Assembly (NCBI GenBank): GCA_016714085.1
Contig: JADJNW010000005.1
Location: forward strand, 124,001-188,000
Source of the DNA: Saprospiraceae bacterium
Lineage (GTDB): Bacteria > Bacteroidota > Bacteroidia > Chitinophagales > Saprospiraceae
Direction: 5' to 3'
Length of the DNA: 64,000 nt
Shown here piece by piece: positions 38,632 through 47,602 of this stretch; within the stretch, counting starts at the first letter, position 1, and every line of letters begins with the position of its first letter. The notes under the pieces were generated by a model that was given only the letters and a program-made list of their open reading frames with translations, did no database searches and was not told where the DNA came from. The position numbers were made by a program, and so were the translations under genes.

Positions 38632-38661
38632 TTTGCGTCGTTAATTTTTTGCTTACTTTTG
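38632..38661 (+). promoter_or_regulatory. Promoter of the iscA-like gene (TTTG-N18-TACTTTTG)
   Basis: TTTG at 38632-38635 and TACTTTTG at 38654-38661, 18 nt apart, fit the Bacteroidota consensus. The start codon is 79 nt further on. Confidence 0.6.
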
Positions 38662-38740
38662 TAGAATGATTTTAAATAAGTTCTTTTGTCATTAGCTTTT
38701 ACTCAATAGTTTTAAAATTTTAAGTTCTAAAATAGAAGTG

Positions 38741-39091
38741 ATGATTGAAGTAAAAACAGCATTGCAACCAATAACCCTGACCGAAGGCGCTGTGACACAA
38801 TTGATGCGTATTCGTGAAAACCAGGATGTACCCGCTGACTATGGTTTGCGCGTAGGTGTGAAAGGCGGTGGATGTTCAGGATTTTCTTATGTGTTGGGCT
38901 TTGATGCGCAAAAAGATAACGATGAAGTACATGAAATCAATGGCTTGAGGGTGCTGATGCAAAAGTCGCACGCGATTTATTTACTCGGCATGGAAATTGA
39001 TTGGGTAGAAGGATTAAATAATCGTGGATTTTCTTTTAGTAATCCAAATGCCAAGGAAACCTGCGGCTGCGGCACTTCTTTCTCTGCTTAA
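38741..39091 (+). CDS. HesB/IscA-type iron-sulfur cluster assembly protein
   Basis: A 116-residue A-type carrier. The three conserved cysteines are in GVKGGGCSGFSYV and KETCGCGTSFSA near the C-terminus. LTEGAVTQLMRIRENQ at the start is standard. It receives and delivers iron-sulfur clusters during maturation of target proteins. ATG 38741 (MIEVKTALQ) follows a GTG that would add one Met-coding codon. IscA, SufA and ErpA are not separable by eye, so no symbol is given. Confidence 0.92.
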   Translation: MIEVKTALQPITLTEGAVTQLMRIRENQDVPADYGLRVGVKGGGCSGFSYVLGFDAQKDNDEVHEINGLRVLMQKSHAIYLLGMEIDWVEGLNNRGFSFSNPNAKETCGCGTSFSA

Positions 39092-39124
39092 TCTTATATA
39101 ATCATTATATAAATTTTAAAAAAG

Positions 39125-39168
39125 GCAGCCCTGTGATATTTATTCGTATTTACGAAAATCGCAGGGCC
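39125..39168. terminator. Bidirectional hairpin between convergent genes
   Basis: GCCCTGTGATATTT and AAAATCGCAGGGC pair with one wobble and one internal bulge. The 3' side leads into TTCTTAATAG and the opposite strand into TTTTTT. It separates the iscA-like gene from the convergent permease gene. Confidence 0.6.
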
Positions 39169-39202
39169 TTCTTAATAGTATTGTAATAAAACCCTCTAGT
39201 TA

Positions 39203-41572
39203 TTATTCATTTCTTAACGCGCGCACAGGATTTGTATTAGCCGCTTTAAACGCTTGAAAACTAACAGCTATGATAGCAACCAGCATTGCTAATATGCTCG
39301 TCATCGCAAACAAAACCCAGCTTAGCTGAATACGATAAGCAAAATCATTTAGCCAACTTCTCATCAATAAATAACCAAGCGGTGCGCCAATAAATAAAGC
39401 TATCAAAACCAAGCGAGAAAAATCCTTTGACAAAAGTAACATGATACTGCTCACCGTAGCACCTAATATTTTCCGAATGCCGATTTCTTTGGTGCGATTC
39501 TCAGCGGTATAAGCTGCGATACCAAACAATCCTAACGCCGCGATAATCAAAGATATAATTGTGAAATAACCAAGAATGGTGCCCAGGCGCGCTTCTTTTT
39601 GATACATTTTATTAAAGAATTCGTCAAAAAACTGAAATTCAAAAGGATAATTACTCACTTGTTTTATTGTGTTTTCGATATGCGCAAGCGTACGTGGTAA
39701 TTCACTTGTATTTATTTTTACAGATAAAAAACCGTACCAATTAATATTGCCATATAACATCAAAGGTGCAATCGGCTGGTGCAAATCATGCATATGAAAA
39801 TCTTTTAATACGCCAACAACGACGCCACCTCTCATTCGTTTGCCGATAGGAGATTCCCAACCCAAAGCTTTTGCAGCGGTTTCATTAATAAGGTATCGCC
39901 TTAGGCTATCCTGAGGCATTTGAGCTGAAATATTTTCACCAGCTATCAATTTTAAACCATAAAGATTAATAAAATTTTGATCTATAATCGCTTGATAGAT
40001 ATCAATATGTTCTTCGCCTTTGCGACCTTCATAATCCAATAAAGAAGTTTGAGATTGAATATTTGCAGGCGTATGAGAAGACACGCTTACCGATTGAATC
40101 CCGCTATTTCGCAGTAGTTCGGTTTTGATCGTCTCCAGTTTGGCGTCCATGCTTCGATCCTTCAAAGGCACTATAATAATTTGCTCTTTTTGATAACCCA
40201 TTTCTTTTTGCTGGATAAAGCGCAGTTGTTGGTATACCAAAATACTTCCTGTAATAAGGATAACAGACGCTGCGAATTGCCCTACAATCAATGCGCTTCT
40301 TAGCCAAGAATGAGAACGGCCTTTCATTTGATCTTTTAATACTTTTGAAGGAAGCAGTGCCGACATAAAAAATGCAGGATAACTACCCGCCACTAAGCCT
40401 GTAAATACTGCAATTGCAGCCAAGATTGGCAGTAACCAGAAATTTTCAAAAATTGTAATAGAATCAAATGGACGATCTAATAATTTACCTAAACCAGGTA
40501 ATAAAGAATGCGCCAGTCCTACTGCTACTGGCAATGAAATAACAGTAAGTAAAATAGATTCGCCTAAAAATTGTCCTGCAATTTGTTGTCGATTGGCACC
40601 CAGCACTTTACGCATGCCTACCTCGCGTGCGCGCTTGAGCGAACGGGCAGTAGCGAGATTGGTATAATTGGTACAAGCAAGTAATAAAATAACAATCGCT
40701 ATTACACCAAAAAAATAGACATATTTAATATCCCCATTTACAGAGAGTTCGTTAAGGGTTTTCGAGTGAAGATGAATATCTGTTAAAGCTTTTGTATAAT
40801 ATTGATAATGTTCATGGGCATCTTCTCGTCCGGTGAATTTTTGCACAAATGCCGGCAATTTGCTCTGAAAAGCAGCAATGTCTGTATTCGGATTTACTTT
40901 AATATAAGTTTTCCAGGAATTATTATTGATATAATTCAGATCGCGTAAATAATCTTGACTGGAGTAAATAGATGTAATATAAGCAAAAGTAAAATGTGAT
41001 TGCGCAGGCACATCCTCGATCACGCCCGTGATTTGATAAGGGACAGCGCCTTGCCAGTTTTGATGCGTAAGTATCTGACAAACAGGGTTTTGATTGCCAA
41101 ACAATTTTTCTGCTAAAGATTGTGTCAGTACAATGGTATTTGTCTGATTCAATAAATTATTAATATTTCCACTTTTTAAAGGAAAAGAAAAAACATTAAA
41201 AAAATTAGAATCTGCGCTGATACCGTCTTCAAGAAAGTTTTTGTTCTCCTTGCCCAGAAGCGCATTCGACTTGCCAAAGGTCGTAGCTTTATCTATTTCA
41301 GGAAATTCCTGCATCATACTTCCCGCCAAACCAGCTGCTGTATTAGACAAATAAGGATTATTCATCATTGTTTGCCCCGGCTGATACTGTTCAATTCGAT
41401 AAATTAATTCAGCTTCTTGATGAAATTTATCATAACCCGTTTCAAATCTTATAAAAAAAGCAATCAGCAAAAAGCAGGTAAGCCCGAGCGTAAGCCCAAT
41501 AAAATTAATGATTGTGTACAATTTTTGACGACGTAAACTGCGAATAGCAACGGTCAAATAGTTTTTTATCAT
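39203..41572 (-). CDS. FtsX/MacB-type ABC transporter permease
   Basis: A 789-residue permease with the long double-unit layout of Bacteroidota: an N-terminal helix (LYTIINFIGLTLGLTCFLLIAFF), a MacB periplasmic core domain, three helices including VYFFGVIAIVILLLACTNYTNLATARSLKRAREVGMRKVLGA, a second periplasmic domain and a C-terminal three-helix block ending RTKEIGIRKILGATVSSIMLLLSKDF and TNPVRALRNE. It would work with an ATPase subunit in mechanotransmission or export of peptides or lipids. No ATP-binding subunit gene is nearby. Confidence 0.9.
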   Translation of the reverse strand: MIKNYLTVAIRSLRRQKLYTIINFIGLTLGLTCFLLIAFFIRFETGYDKFHQEAELIYRIEQYQPGQTMMNNPYLSNTAAGLAGSMMQEFPEIDKATTFGKSNALLGKENKNFLEDGISADSNFFNVFSFPLKSGNINNLLNQTNTIVLTQSLAEKLFGNQNPVCQILTHQNWQGAVPYQITGVIEDVPAQSHFTFAYITSIYSSQDYLRDLNYINNNSWKTYIKVNPNTDIAAFQSKLPAFVQKFTGREDAHEHYQYYTKALTDIHLHSKTLNELSVNGDIKYVYFFGVIAIVILLLACTNYTNLATARSLKRAREVGMRKVLGANRQQIAGQFLGESILLTVISLPVAVGLAHSLLPGLGKLLDRPFDSITIFENFWLLPILAAIAVFTGLVAGSYPAFFMSALLPSKVLKDQMKGRSHSWLRSALIVGQFAASVILITGSILVYQQLRFIQQKEMGYQKEQIIIVPLKDRSMDAKLETIKTELLRNSGIQSVSVSSHTPANIQSQTSLLDYEGRKGEEHIDIYQAIIDQNFINLYGLKLIAGENISAQMPQDSLRRYLINETAAKALGWESPIGKRMRGGVVVGVLKDFHMHDLHQPIAPLMLYGNINWYGFLSVKINTSELPRTLAHIENTIKQVSNYPFEFQFFDEFFNKMYQKEARLGTILGYFTIISLIIAALGLFGIAAYTAENRTKEIGIRKILGATVSSIMLLLSKDFSRLVLIALFIGAPLGYLLMRSWLNDFAYRIQLSWVLFAMTSILAMLVAIIAVSFQAFKAANTNPVRALRNE

Positions 41573-41820
41573 AGCTTTAAATTTTTGGTAAAAGGTGTTA
41601 ACTTTTTAAAAGCGCATAGCTTTTAGTTAGAATGCCAAATGTATGCCGATTTGATTATCTATTGATAATCAATTTTTTGTAAAAAAACTTTGACTTTATT
41701 GTTCGGATGCGAACAGTTTTGGTACAGAAACGAACACTTTTGAGAAGACAAATCGCTTGATTCTCGGAAAATTCAAAAAAACAACCGAACTTTCGGGTAC
41801 GAACCAAATAGAGCCAGATT

Positions 41821-42411
41821 ATGAAATACAGGAAACTGTTGGCAGCGTAGCGCTGCTAACGCCGATAATATTGTTATCGCAAAATGCTTTTTATCAGGTC
41901 GTTACAACAAAATATGATACACTAAAAGGTATCTTAATTGAGCAGGATAACAGACTCACCCTTGCAGTTCATCCAAATCAGCATCGTGTTTCTTTTCAGC
42001 CCAAGGAAATTTTGGAGTACGCAGTTTTGCATTCTGACAAAGAAAAAGAGCATTATCAATTTATTACTATACCGGGTACAAAAAAACTGAAACCCATGCG
42101 CCGCGTGGTTAATGGCGAATTGAAATTATATGTGGATAAAGTTGAATATACCTCTAAAGTCAATAAGGGATTGCCCAAAGGGCCTACACTTGTACCCAAA
42201 GTGGATGTTTTTTACATCGCTCATTATAGCGAAGACGCGGAAGAAGTTACCCGATTTAATTGGAAGGAGGTTTTGCCCCAGGCGGCTTGCAGGATGTCCT
42301 CATCTGGCTGAAAAAATTGGACAAAAGGATTATAAGTTCAAGCATTTAGAGAGCATTATCATTGCTTATAATCTATGTGTAAAAAGAACATGGGAACTTG
42401 GAAGCCAATAA
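41821..42411 (+). pseudogene. Hypothetical exported protein with two frame breaks
   Basis: The ATG at 41821 begins a plausible signal peptide, MKYRKLLAA, that is cut by a frame break near 41849, where a T seems to be missing. It continues one base over as ALLTPIILLSQNAFYQVVTT. The mature part (YDTLKGILIEQDNRLTLAVH, KKLKPMRRVVNGELKLYVDKVEY, KVDVFYIAHYSEDAEEV) stays open to about 42290 and then shifts back to CPHLAEKIGQKDYKFKHLESIIIAYN. The span of 591 bp is a multiple of three, so one deletion and one insertion balance. No family is recognised. It lies just before the aromatic operon promoter but is probably unrelated. Confidence 0.6.
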
Positions 42412-42493
42412 AAGCATAGTAGAACAAATGTTTGTATGCAAATCGTAAAAATCTTAAAATTTTGTTTTTTTAGAAAAAAGTATAGCTTTGCCC

Positions 42494-42524
42494 TTGCGGT
42501 GAATCGAATAGATAGTTACATTTG
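42494..42524 (+). promoter_or_regulatory. Promoter of the aromatic operon leader
   Basis: TTG (42494-42496), 20 nt, then TACATTTG (42517-42524) fits the -33/-7 pattern. A second possible -7 box TAGCTTTG is at 42483-42490. Transcription would start near 42531, about 9 nt upstream of leader peptide 1. Confidence 0.6.
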
Positions 42525-42539
42525 CAACTAATTAAAGAA

Positions 42540-42605
42540 ATGAGAATGAAACAGCAGCAATATTCGCCTTTTTATTTTGGTTTTTACTTTTATGGCAAAC
42601 CATAA
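42540..42605 (+). CDS. Attenuator leader peptide 1 (Phe/Tyr-rich, 21 aa)
   Basis: A 21-codon frame with a run of aromatic codons, FYFGFYFY, in the second half: four Phe and four Tyr in total. It ends with GKP and TAA (42603-42605). GGGGC (42606-42610), right after the stop, is complementary to GCTCC (42648-42652), the 5' arm of terminator 1, so it can form an antiterminator. A ribosome stalled on aromatic codons would leave GGGGC free; a ribosome at the stop would cover it. The downstream operon makes Phe and Tyr. This is the logic of classical attenuation, read here from sequence; no experiment supports it yet. Confidence 0.8.
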   Translation: MRMKQQQYSPFYFGFYFYGKP

Positions 42606-42645
42606 GGGGCGACCAAGTTTTGTTGTTGACAAAAATAAAATGTGG

Positions 42646-42670
42646 AAGCTCCGTAAAACGGGGCTTTTTT
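42646..42670 (+). terminator. Attenuator terminator 1
   Basis: AGCTCCGT-AAA-ACGGGGCT forms an 8-bp stem with one T-G wobble, followed by six T (42665-42670). Its 5' arm overlaps the proposed antiterminator target. A further dyad TCATCTG/CAGATGA follows at about 42676-42705, before leader 2. Confidence 0.8.
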
Positions 42671-42731
42671 CATTTAATCATCTGATGACTTTAAGCCACC
42701 AGATGACTTACAAAGAGCCAAATTATACATT

Positions 42732-42803
42732 ATGATACCTAACCGTCCATATTTTTATTTTTACTGGTTTTACTTTTATGCCAAGCATAAAGGAGCGATC
42801 TGA
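42732..42803 (+). CDS. Attenuator leader peptide 2 (Phe/Tyr/Trp-rich, 23 aa)
   Basis: A 23-codon frame with the uninterrupted aromatic run YFYFYWFYFY: five Tyr, four Phe and one Trp. It ends AKHKGAI, TGA (42801-42803). Its DNA resembles leader 1 (shared TTTTACTTTTATG and GCATAAAGGAGCG/CCATAAGGGGCG), so the two arose by duplication. GGAGC (42792-42796), inside the last codons, is exactly complementary to GCTCC (42839-42843), the 5' arm of terminator 2. The single Trp codon, absent in leader 1, may add sensitivity to tryptophan supply. Confidence 0.8.
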   Translation: MIPNRPYFYFYWFYFYAKHKGAI

Positions 42804-42835
42804 TTTTGGTTTGAATCAAGGATAAATCAACACAG

Positions 42836-42862
42836 AAAGCTCCGCAAAGACGGGGCTTTTTT
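42836..42862 (+). terminator. Attenuator terminator 2
   Basis: AAAGCTCCG-CAAAGA-CGGGGCTTT is a 9-bp stem with one T-G wobble and a U run to 42862. It lies 51 nt before the pheA start codon. It is a near copy of terminator 1, with the same GCTCC/GGGGC stem core. Confidence 0.85.
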
Positions 42863-42913
42863 ATTCAAACGTGGCGAGTTTTCAAAACCTGTCGCGTTTC
42901 AAAACGACAAATT

Positions 42914-43801
42914 ATGATACAAACAGCGACGACCGAACAAGACATTCTACCGCATTCTTTGCCACCCTTGCGTGTGTGCATTCAGGGAGGTGCGGGGGCA
43001 TTCCACGAGATAGCTGCTCGCAAAATTTTCAATGAGCAGAATCTGGAAATTGTGCCTGCCATTACTTTCCGCGAACTGATTGACAAAGTAGAGCAACAGG
43101 AAGAAGCCGACTTTGGCATTATGGCAATCGAAAATACGATTGCAGGTTCGATTTTATTTAATTATCGCTTGATCAACGAGTCCAAATTGCGCATTATCGA
43201 CGAAGTTTATCTGCGTATTCAACAAAACTTAATGGCTTTGCCCGGTGAAAAAATTGAAAATTTACAAGAAGTTCATTCTCATCCAGTTGCGATAGAACAA
43301 TGCCGGGAATACTTTCGTAAATACCCTCAAATTCGCCTGATTGAAACCGAGGACACCGCGCTGAGCGCTAAAAATATTTTGAAGCACAATCTAAAAGGCG
43401 TAGGTGCAATTGCCAGTGAACTTGCTGCCGAAATGTACGATTTGGAAATCCTGGCTCACAGCATCGAAACCAATAAAGAAAATTACACGCGATTCCTCCT
43501 GCTCCAGCCGATCGATCGTAGCAAATTGCCACCAGAATCGGATAAAGTTTCCTTATGTTTTGCCGTTGATCATACTATTGGAAGTCTGCATAAGGTATTG
43601 GCGGTATTGGCTGCTTACCATGCAAATTTGACCAAAATTGAATCTGCACCAATTATTGGTAAACCTTGGGAATACCTGTTTTTCCTGGATTTTGTGATGG
43701 ATAGCGATCTGACTTATCAACAAGCTATTGAGGCTATCCGACCGATTACACACGATTTGAAAATTCTGGGGATTTACAAACAAGGCAAACATTTTGATTA
43801 A
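42914..43801 (+). CDS. pheA: Prephenate dehydratase with ACT domain
   Basis: A 295-residue monofunctional dehydratase. The catalytic domain (about residues 18-195) shows VCIQGGAGAFHEIAARKIF, FGIMAIENTIAGSI, EVHSHPVAIEQC and the NYTRFLLL motif whose Thr-Arg-Phe is catalytic. The C-terminal ACT domain contains GSLHKVLAVLAAYHANLTKIESAPIIGKPWEYLFFLDF, the Phe-binding region (ESAP where others have ESRP). It turns prephenate into phenylpyruvate. It lacks a chorismate mutase part; that activity is in the last gene of this operon. It is the first structural gene after the tandem attenuators. Confidence 0.94.
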   Translation: MIQTATTEQDILPHSLPPLRVCIQGGAGAFHEIAARKIFNEQNLEIVPAITFRELIDKVEQQEEADFGIMAIENTIAGSILFNYRLINESKLRIIDEVYLRIQQNLMALPGEKIENLQEVHSHPVAIEQCREYFRKYPQIRLIETEDTALSAKNILKHNLKGVGAIASELAAEMYDLEILAHSIETNKENYTRFLLLQPIDRSKLPPESDKVSLCFAVDHTIGSLHKVLAVLAAYHANLTKIESAPIIGKPWEYLFFLDFVMDSDLTYQQAIEAIRPITHDLKILGIYKQGKHFD

Positions 43802-44018
43802 AGTACGATTATGAGATACGACATTTATGTAATACAATTTTAAAATGTTAGTATATGTTATTTTGAACGGAGGCGGCTACTTACGGAGGAGTTTAAGGAA
43901 TCCTTGGTTTGCTAACTTGGCTTTGGGCAATGCCAAAAGTAACAAATCAAATGGAGAAAAATATAAAGCAATAAAACACGAATAATCAGACAAATAAAAA
44001 AACTAGGAAAGCAGAAAT

Positions 44019-45209
44019 ATGTTACAAATAAAAACCGCCAAACGACTCGATCGCATTCAAGAATACTACTTCTCCCAAAAGCTCCGCGAAATCGCGCAAA
44101 TGCGTGCGGAAGGTAAGGAAGTACTCAATCTTGGCATCGGCAGCCCAGACTTGCCGCCCTCGCAAGAGACGATTGATGAATTATCAAAATATAGCAATCA
44201 TCGAAACAATCATGCCTACCAAAGCTACCAGGGCGTGCCTGAACTGCGCCAAGCGTTTGCTGAATGGTACAAAATGTGGTTTAATGTAAACTTGGATGCG
44301 AATAATGAAATCCTGCCATTGATTGGCTCGAAGGAAGGGATCGTGCATATTTGCATGACCTATCTGGATGAAGGGGATGTCGCACTCGTGCCGAATCCGG
44401 GTTATCCGACCTATCGCGCGGCGGTGACCTTGGCGGGCGCACAACCGCTTGAATATGAATTAAATGAAGCGAACGGCTGGTTGCCGGATTTAGACGCGCT
44501 TGCCCAACAGGATTTAAGTCGGGTGAAAATCATGTGGGTGAATTATCCGCACATGCCGACGGGAACGCAAGCACCTCAACGTTTTTTTGCAGAACTCGTG
44601 GCTTTCGCCAAACAGCATAACATATTGATTTGCAATGACAATCCGTATGCTTTTATCTTGAATGAATATCCGATGAGTTTGCTGGCGGTGGAAGGCGCAA
44701 AAGATGTAGCATTAGAATTAAATTCCCTCAGCAAATCGCATAATATGGCAGGTTGGCGTGTGGGCATGCTCGCGGGTCGCAAGGAATTTTTGCAAGATGT
44801 GATTCGCTTCAAAAGCAATATGGATTCGGGAATGTTTAAACCTTTACAAATGGCGGCGGCGCGGGCTTTGCAAAATCCGCCGGAATGGTATCAATCCTTG
44901 AATGTGGTGTATCGCGAGCGCCGGGAAAAAGTGTTTGAATTGCTGGATTTGCTGGAATGCACGTACTCGACGGAGCAAGTGGGGATGTTCGTGTGGGCAA
45001 AAATCCCCAATTATTATAAAAACGGCTATGAATTATCGGATGAAATATTATATAAAGTAAATGTTTTTATTACACCGGGCGGCATTTTTGGTTCGCAGGG
45101 GGAGGGGTATGTACGAATTTCCTTATGTAGCGATGGCGCAATTTATGAAGAATCGATTCGTCGTATCAGATTAAATATTGAAGTAAAGGATAGAACAATC
45201 GTACACTGA
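44019..45209 (+). CDS. Class I/II aminotransferase, probably aromatic
   Basis: A 396-residue fold-type I aminotransferase. LGIGSPDLPPSQETIDEL, NPGYPTYRAAVTLAGA, MWVNYPHMPTG, ICNDNPYAF and SLSKSHNMAGWRVGMLAG (the Schiff-base Lys in SKSHN) are present. Its place between pheA and tyrA suggests that it transaminates phenylpyruvate and 4-hydroxyphenylpyruvate, or prephenate. In the standard motif the asparagine of the N-P-T pair is replaced: here it is NYPHMPTG, as in LL-diaminopimelate-type enzymes. The substrate is inference from position. Confidence 0.88.
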   Translation: MLQIKTAKRLDRIQEYYFSQKLREIAQMRAEGKEVLNLGIGSPDLPPSQETIDELSKYSNHRNNHAYQSYQGVPELRQAFAEWYKMWFNVNLDANNEILPLIGSKEGIVHICMTYLDEGDVALVPNPGYPTYRAAVTLAGAQPLEYELNEANGWLPDLDALAQQDLSRVKIMWVNYPHMPTGTQAPQRFFAELVAFAKQHNILICNDNPYAFILNEYPMSLLAVEGAKDVALELNSLSKSHNMAGWRVGMLAGRKEFLQDVIRFKSNMDSGMFKPLQMAAARALQNPPEWYQSLNVVYRERREKVFELLDLLECTYSTEQVGMFVWAKIPNYYKNGYELSDEILYKVNVFITPGGIFGSQGEGYVRISLCSDGAIYEESIRRIRLNIEVKDRTIVH

Positions 45210-45350
45210 TTGGGCTGATGAGTAGGATTTTTATGATCTTGGGTGCCTTCGGCACGATTTTTTTTAACCACATAAGGCACATAAGGACACCTAAGATTAT
45301 ATCAGTTAACATCAGTTACATCATATCCCGAAGGGATGCCTTCGGCAATA

Positions 45351-45378
45351 ATCAGTGTACCATAAATCAGTGTACCAT
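45351..45378 (+). repeat. ATCAGTGTACCAT direct repeat before tyrA
   Basis: Two copies of ATCAGTGTACCAT (45351-45363 and 45366-45378) lie immediately before the tyrA ATG at 45380. A third exact copy lies at 54335-54347, just before pyrC. Function is unknown. Confidence 0.6.
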
Positions 45379-45379
45379 T

Positions 45380-46249
45380 ATGACGATTACAATTGTTGGC
45401 ATTGGCTTAATCGGCGGATCACTCGCCATTACCTTGAAAGAAAACGGCTTCGCGCAGCGCATCATCGGCGTGGATGCGAATCCTTTAAATATTGACAAAG
45501 CCATTCGGCGGCGCTTGATTGACGAAGATTTGCCCTTGGAAGAGGCGATTGCGCAAAGTGATATTATCATCGTGGCGACCCCGGTGGATGTAATGATGCA
45601 TTTATTGCCGCGAATCTTAGACCAAGTGGCTGGAAATCAGGTGGTAATGGATGTCGGCTCGACGAAGGCGTGGCTAATGGAGTATTTGAAAAAGCACCCG
45701 AATCGGGGACGCCTGGTGGCGACGCATCCGATGGCGGGTACGGAATATTCGGGTCCGGAGGCAGCAATTCCAAATTTGTTTGACCATAAGTGTACCGTGC
45801 TGTGCGATATTGAAGATAGCGACGCGGATGCGGTGGATGTAACGCGACGCTTGTACGCAAGCATCCCGATGCGGGTGGTAGAACTGAATGCAGCGGAGCA
45901 CGACGTACACACGGCGTATGTGTCTCATATTGCGCATATTAGCTCGTTTGCGCTGGCGCTGACGGTGCTGGAAAAGGAGCGCGATGAGAGCCGGATTTTT
46001 GAGTTGGCGAGTGGGGGTTTTGATTCGACGGTGCGGCTGGCGAAGAGTTCGGCGGATATGTGGGTGCCCATTTTTCGGCAAAATCGGGATAATGTGCTGG
46101 ATGTGCTGGACGAGCATATCAATCAGTTGTCGCGCTTTCGGAGTTTGTTGATTAAGAAGGACTTTGAGACGTTTTATGAATTGATTTTGGAAGCGAATCG
46201 GATACGACCGATTTTGAATGCAAAGGCACAAACGTTGAAGAAGGTATAG
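45380..46249 (+). CDS. tyrA: Prephenate dehydrogenase
   Basis: A 289-residue NAD(P)-dependent enzyme. The nucleotide motif GIGLIGGS is at residues 6-13, followed by GVDANPLNIDKA, VIVATPVDV and VVMDVGSTKAWLMEYL. The substrate side has ATHPMAGTEYSGPEAA, the family His motif. AYVSHIAHISSFALALTVL carries the second catalytic His. It oxidatively decarboxylates prephenate to 4-hydroxyphenylpyruvate. ATG 45380 begins MTITIVGIG; the frame is open further upstream but that part is not protein-like. Codon use is markedly more GC-rich than in pheA. Confidence 0.93.
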   Translation: MTITIVGIGLIGGSLAITLKENGFAQRIIGVDANPLNIDKAIRRRLIDEDLPLEEAIAQSDIIIVATPVDVMMHLLPRILDQVAGNQVVMDVGSTKAWLMEYLKKHPNRGRLVATHPMAGTEYSGPEAAIPNLFDHKCTVLCDIEDSDADAVDVTRRLYASIPMRVVELNAAEHDVHTAYVSHIAHISSFALALTVLEKERDESRIFELASGGFDSTVRLAKSSADMWVPIFRQNRDNVLDVLDEHINQLSRFRSLLIKKDFETFYELILEANRIRPILNAKAQTLKKV

Positions 46250-46355
46250 AATATGAGAGCATTCAGAACATTTCGCCTGAGTTTATAAATATGCTTTTTT
46301 GAATGGTATGATATTAACTCGAAATTTTAAACTCTAAACTTAAAAAAGAAGAGAT

Positions 46356-47436
46356 ATGGAAATGACTTTTCAACCGACATTAAAGAAGCGCCCGTTCATC
46401 ATTGCGGGTCCGTGTAGTGCGGAGACGGAAGAGCAGGTGCTGGAAACCGCGCGGGGATTGGCGCCGCAGGGGATTGATTTGTTTCGGGCGGGCATTTGGA
46501 AGCCGCGTACGCGTCCGGGGGAGTTTGAGGGCGTGGGTACGATTGGCTTGGGCTGGCTGAAGAAGGTGAAGGAGGAGACGGGCTTGAAGGTGACGACGGA
46601 GGTGGCGAATACGCAGCACGTGTTTGAGGCGCTGAAGTACGGCATTGATGTGCTGTGGCTGGGCGCGCGCACGACGGTGAATCCTTTCTCGGTGCAGGAG
46701 GTGGCGGATGCGCTGAAGGGCATCGATATTCCGGTGCTGGTGAAGAATCCGGTGAACCCGGATTTGAAGCTGTGGATTGGCGCGATTGAGCGGATTTATA
46801 AGGCAGGTATTACGCGGATTGCGGCGATTCACAGAGGTTTTCGCATCATAGTCCGACGAGCTACCGCAATGTGCCGCGCTGGGAGATTGCGATTGAATTG
46901 AAGCGGATTTTCCCGGAATTGGAGATTTTGGTGGATAATAGTCATATCTGCGGTCGGCGCGATACGCTGCTCGATGTGGCGCAGAAGGCGATGGATCTGA
47001 ATTATGATGGATTTATGACCGAAGTGCATCCCACGCTGACGCGGCTTGGAGCGATGCGGCGCAGCAGATTACGCCGGTGCAGTTTGCGGAATTGGTGTCG
47101 AAATTGCATATCCGGCAGGCGACGTATGATAGTTCGTATTTGCCGACGCTGGAGCATTTGCGCCACGAGATTGACGAGATTGACGATGAATTGTTGACGC
47201 TGCTGCAAAGCCGGATGAAATTGGCGGAGCAGATTGGCGAGTACAAGAAGCGCAATAATATTGCCATCTTGCAACCGGACCGTTGGGGCGAGATTTTGGA
47301 GCGCAGCGTAGCCAAGGGCAAGGCGAAGAGTTTGACAGAAGATTTTGTGTATGCGTTTTTCAAAGCCATCCACGAGGAGTCGATCAATACGCAATCCAGA
47401 GTCATGGAGGCGAGTGAGATTTTGAAGGAGGAGTAA
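46356..47436 (+). pseudogene. Bifunctional DAHP synthase / chorismate mutase, two single-base frameshifts
   Basis: The locus encodes a 360-residue fusion. The N-terminal KDOPS/AroG-Ibeta-type DAHP synthase has KRPFIIAGPCSAE, FRAGIWKPRTRPGEFEG, VTTEVANTQHV and VLVKNPVNPDLKLW. The C-terminal type II chorismate mutase has LRHEIDEIDDELLTLLQSRMKLAEQIGEYKK. Two breaks exist: one near 46833 (a T missing in GGTTTTTCG) and one near 47033 (a C missing in ACGCCTGAC). The span of 1081 bp plus two equals 361 codons. It starts the shikimate pathway and supplies prephenate for pheA and tyrA. This stretch is unusually GC-rich. Confidence 0.9.
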
Positions 47437-47549
47437 AGCCCCCTAAATCCCCCAAGGGGACTTTGCCTTCATGACTTCCAAAGGGACTTACATCATATTT
47501 TGGTTAGTGGGTGGTGGTTCTCCCATGCGGAGTTAGAGGGCTTGGAGAG

Positions 47550-47589
47550 GAAAATTGCCGTTTCGATTGGGTTCGGGAGGGCAATTTTC
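47550..47589. terminator. Hairpin between aromatic operon and DUF4180 gene
   Basis: GAAAATTGCC (47550-47559) and GGCAATTTTC (47580-47589) are exact complements with a 20-nt loop. It lies between convergent genes and can end both. Confidence 0.65.
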
Positions 47590-47602
47590 TTACCTAAAAA
47601 AA

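Noticed and set aside
39203..41572. Complete ABC exporter operon
   Set aside because: Only the permease gene is present; neighbouring genes encode an iron-sulfur carrier and an unknown protein, not an ATPase.
45567..47405. Several long minus-strand frames opposite tyrA and the DAHP synthase-chorismate mutase gene
   Set aside because: They arise from the high GC content of the real genes, have Arg/His/Pro-rich compositions and no family features.
47440..47480. CCCCCTAAATCCCCCAAGGGG sequence as a mobile element end
   Set aside because: It is a short dyad-like stretch of a kind that is common between Bacteroidota genes; no transposase or target duplication is visible.
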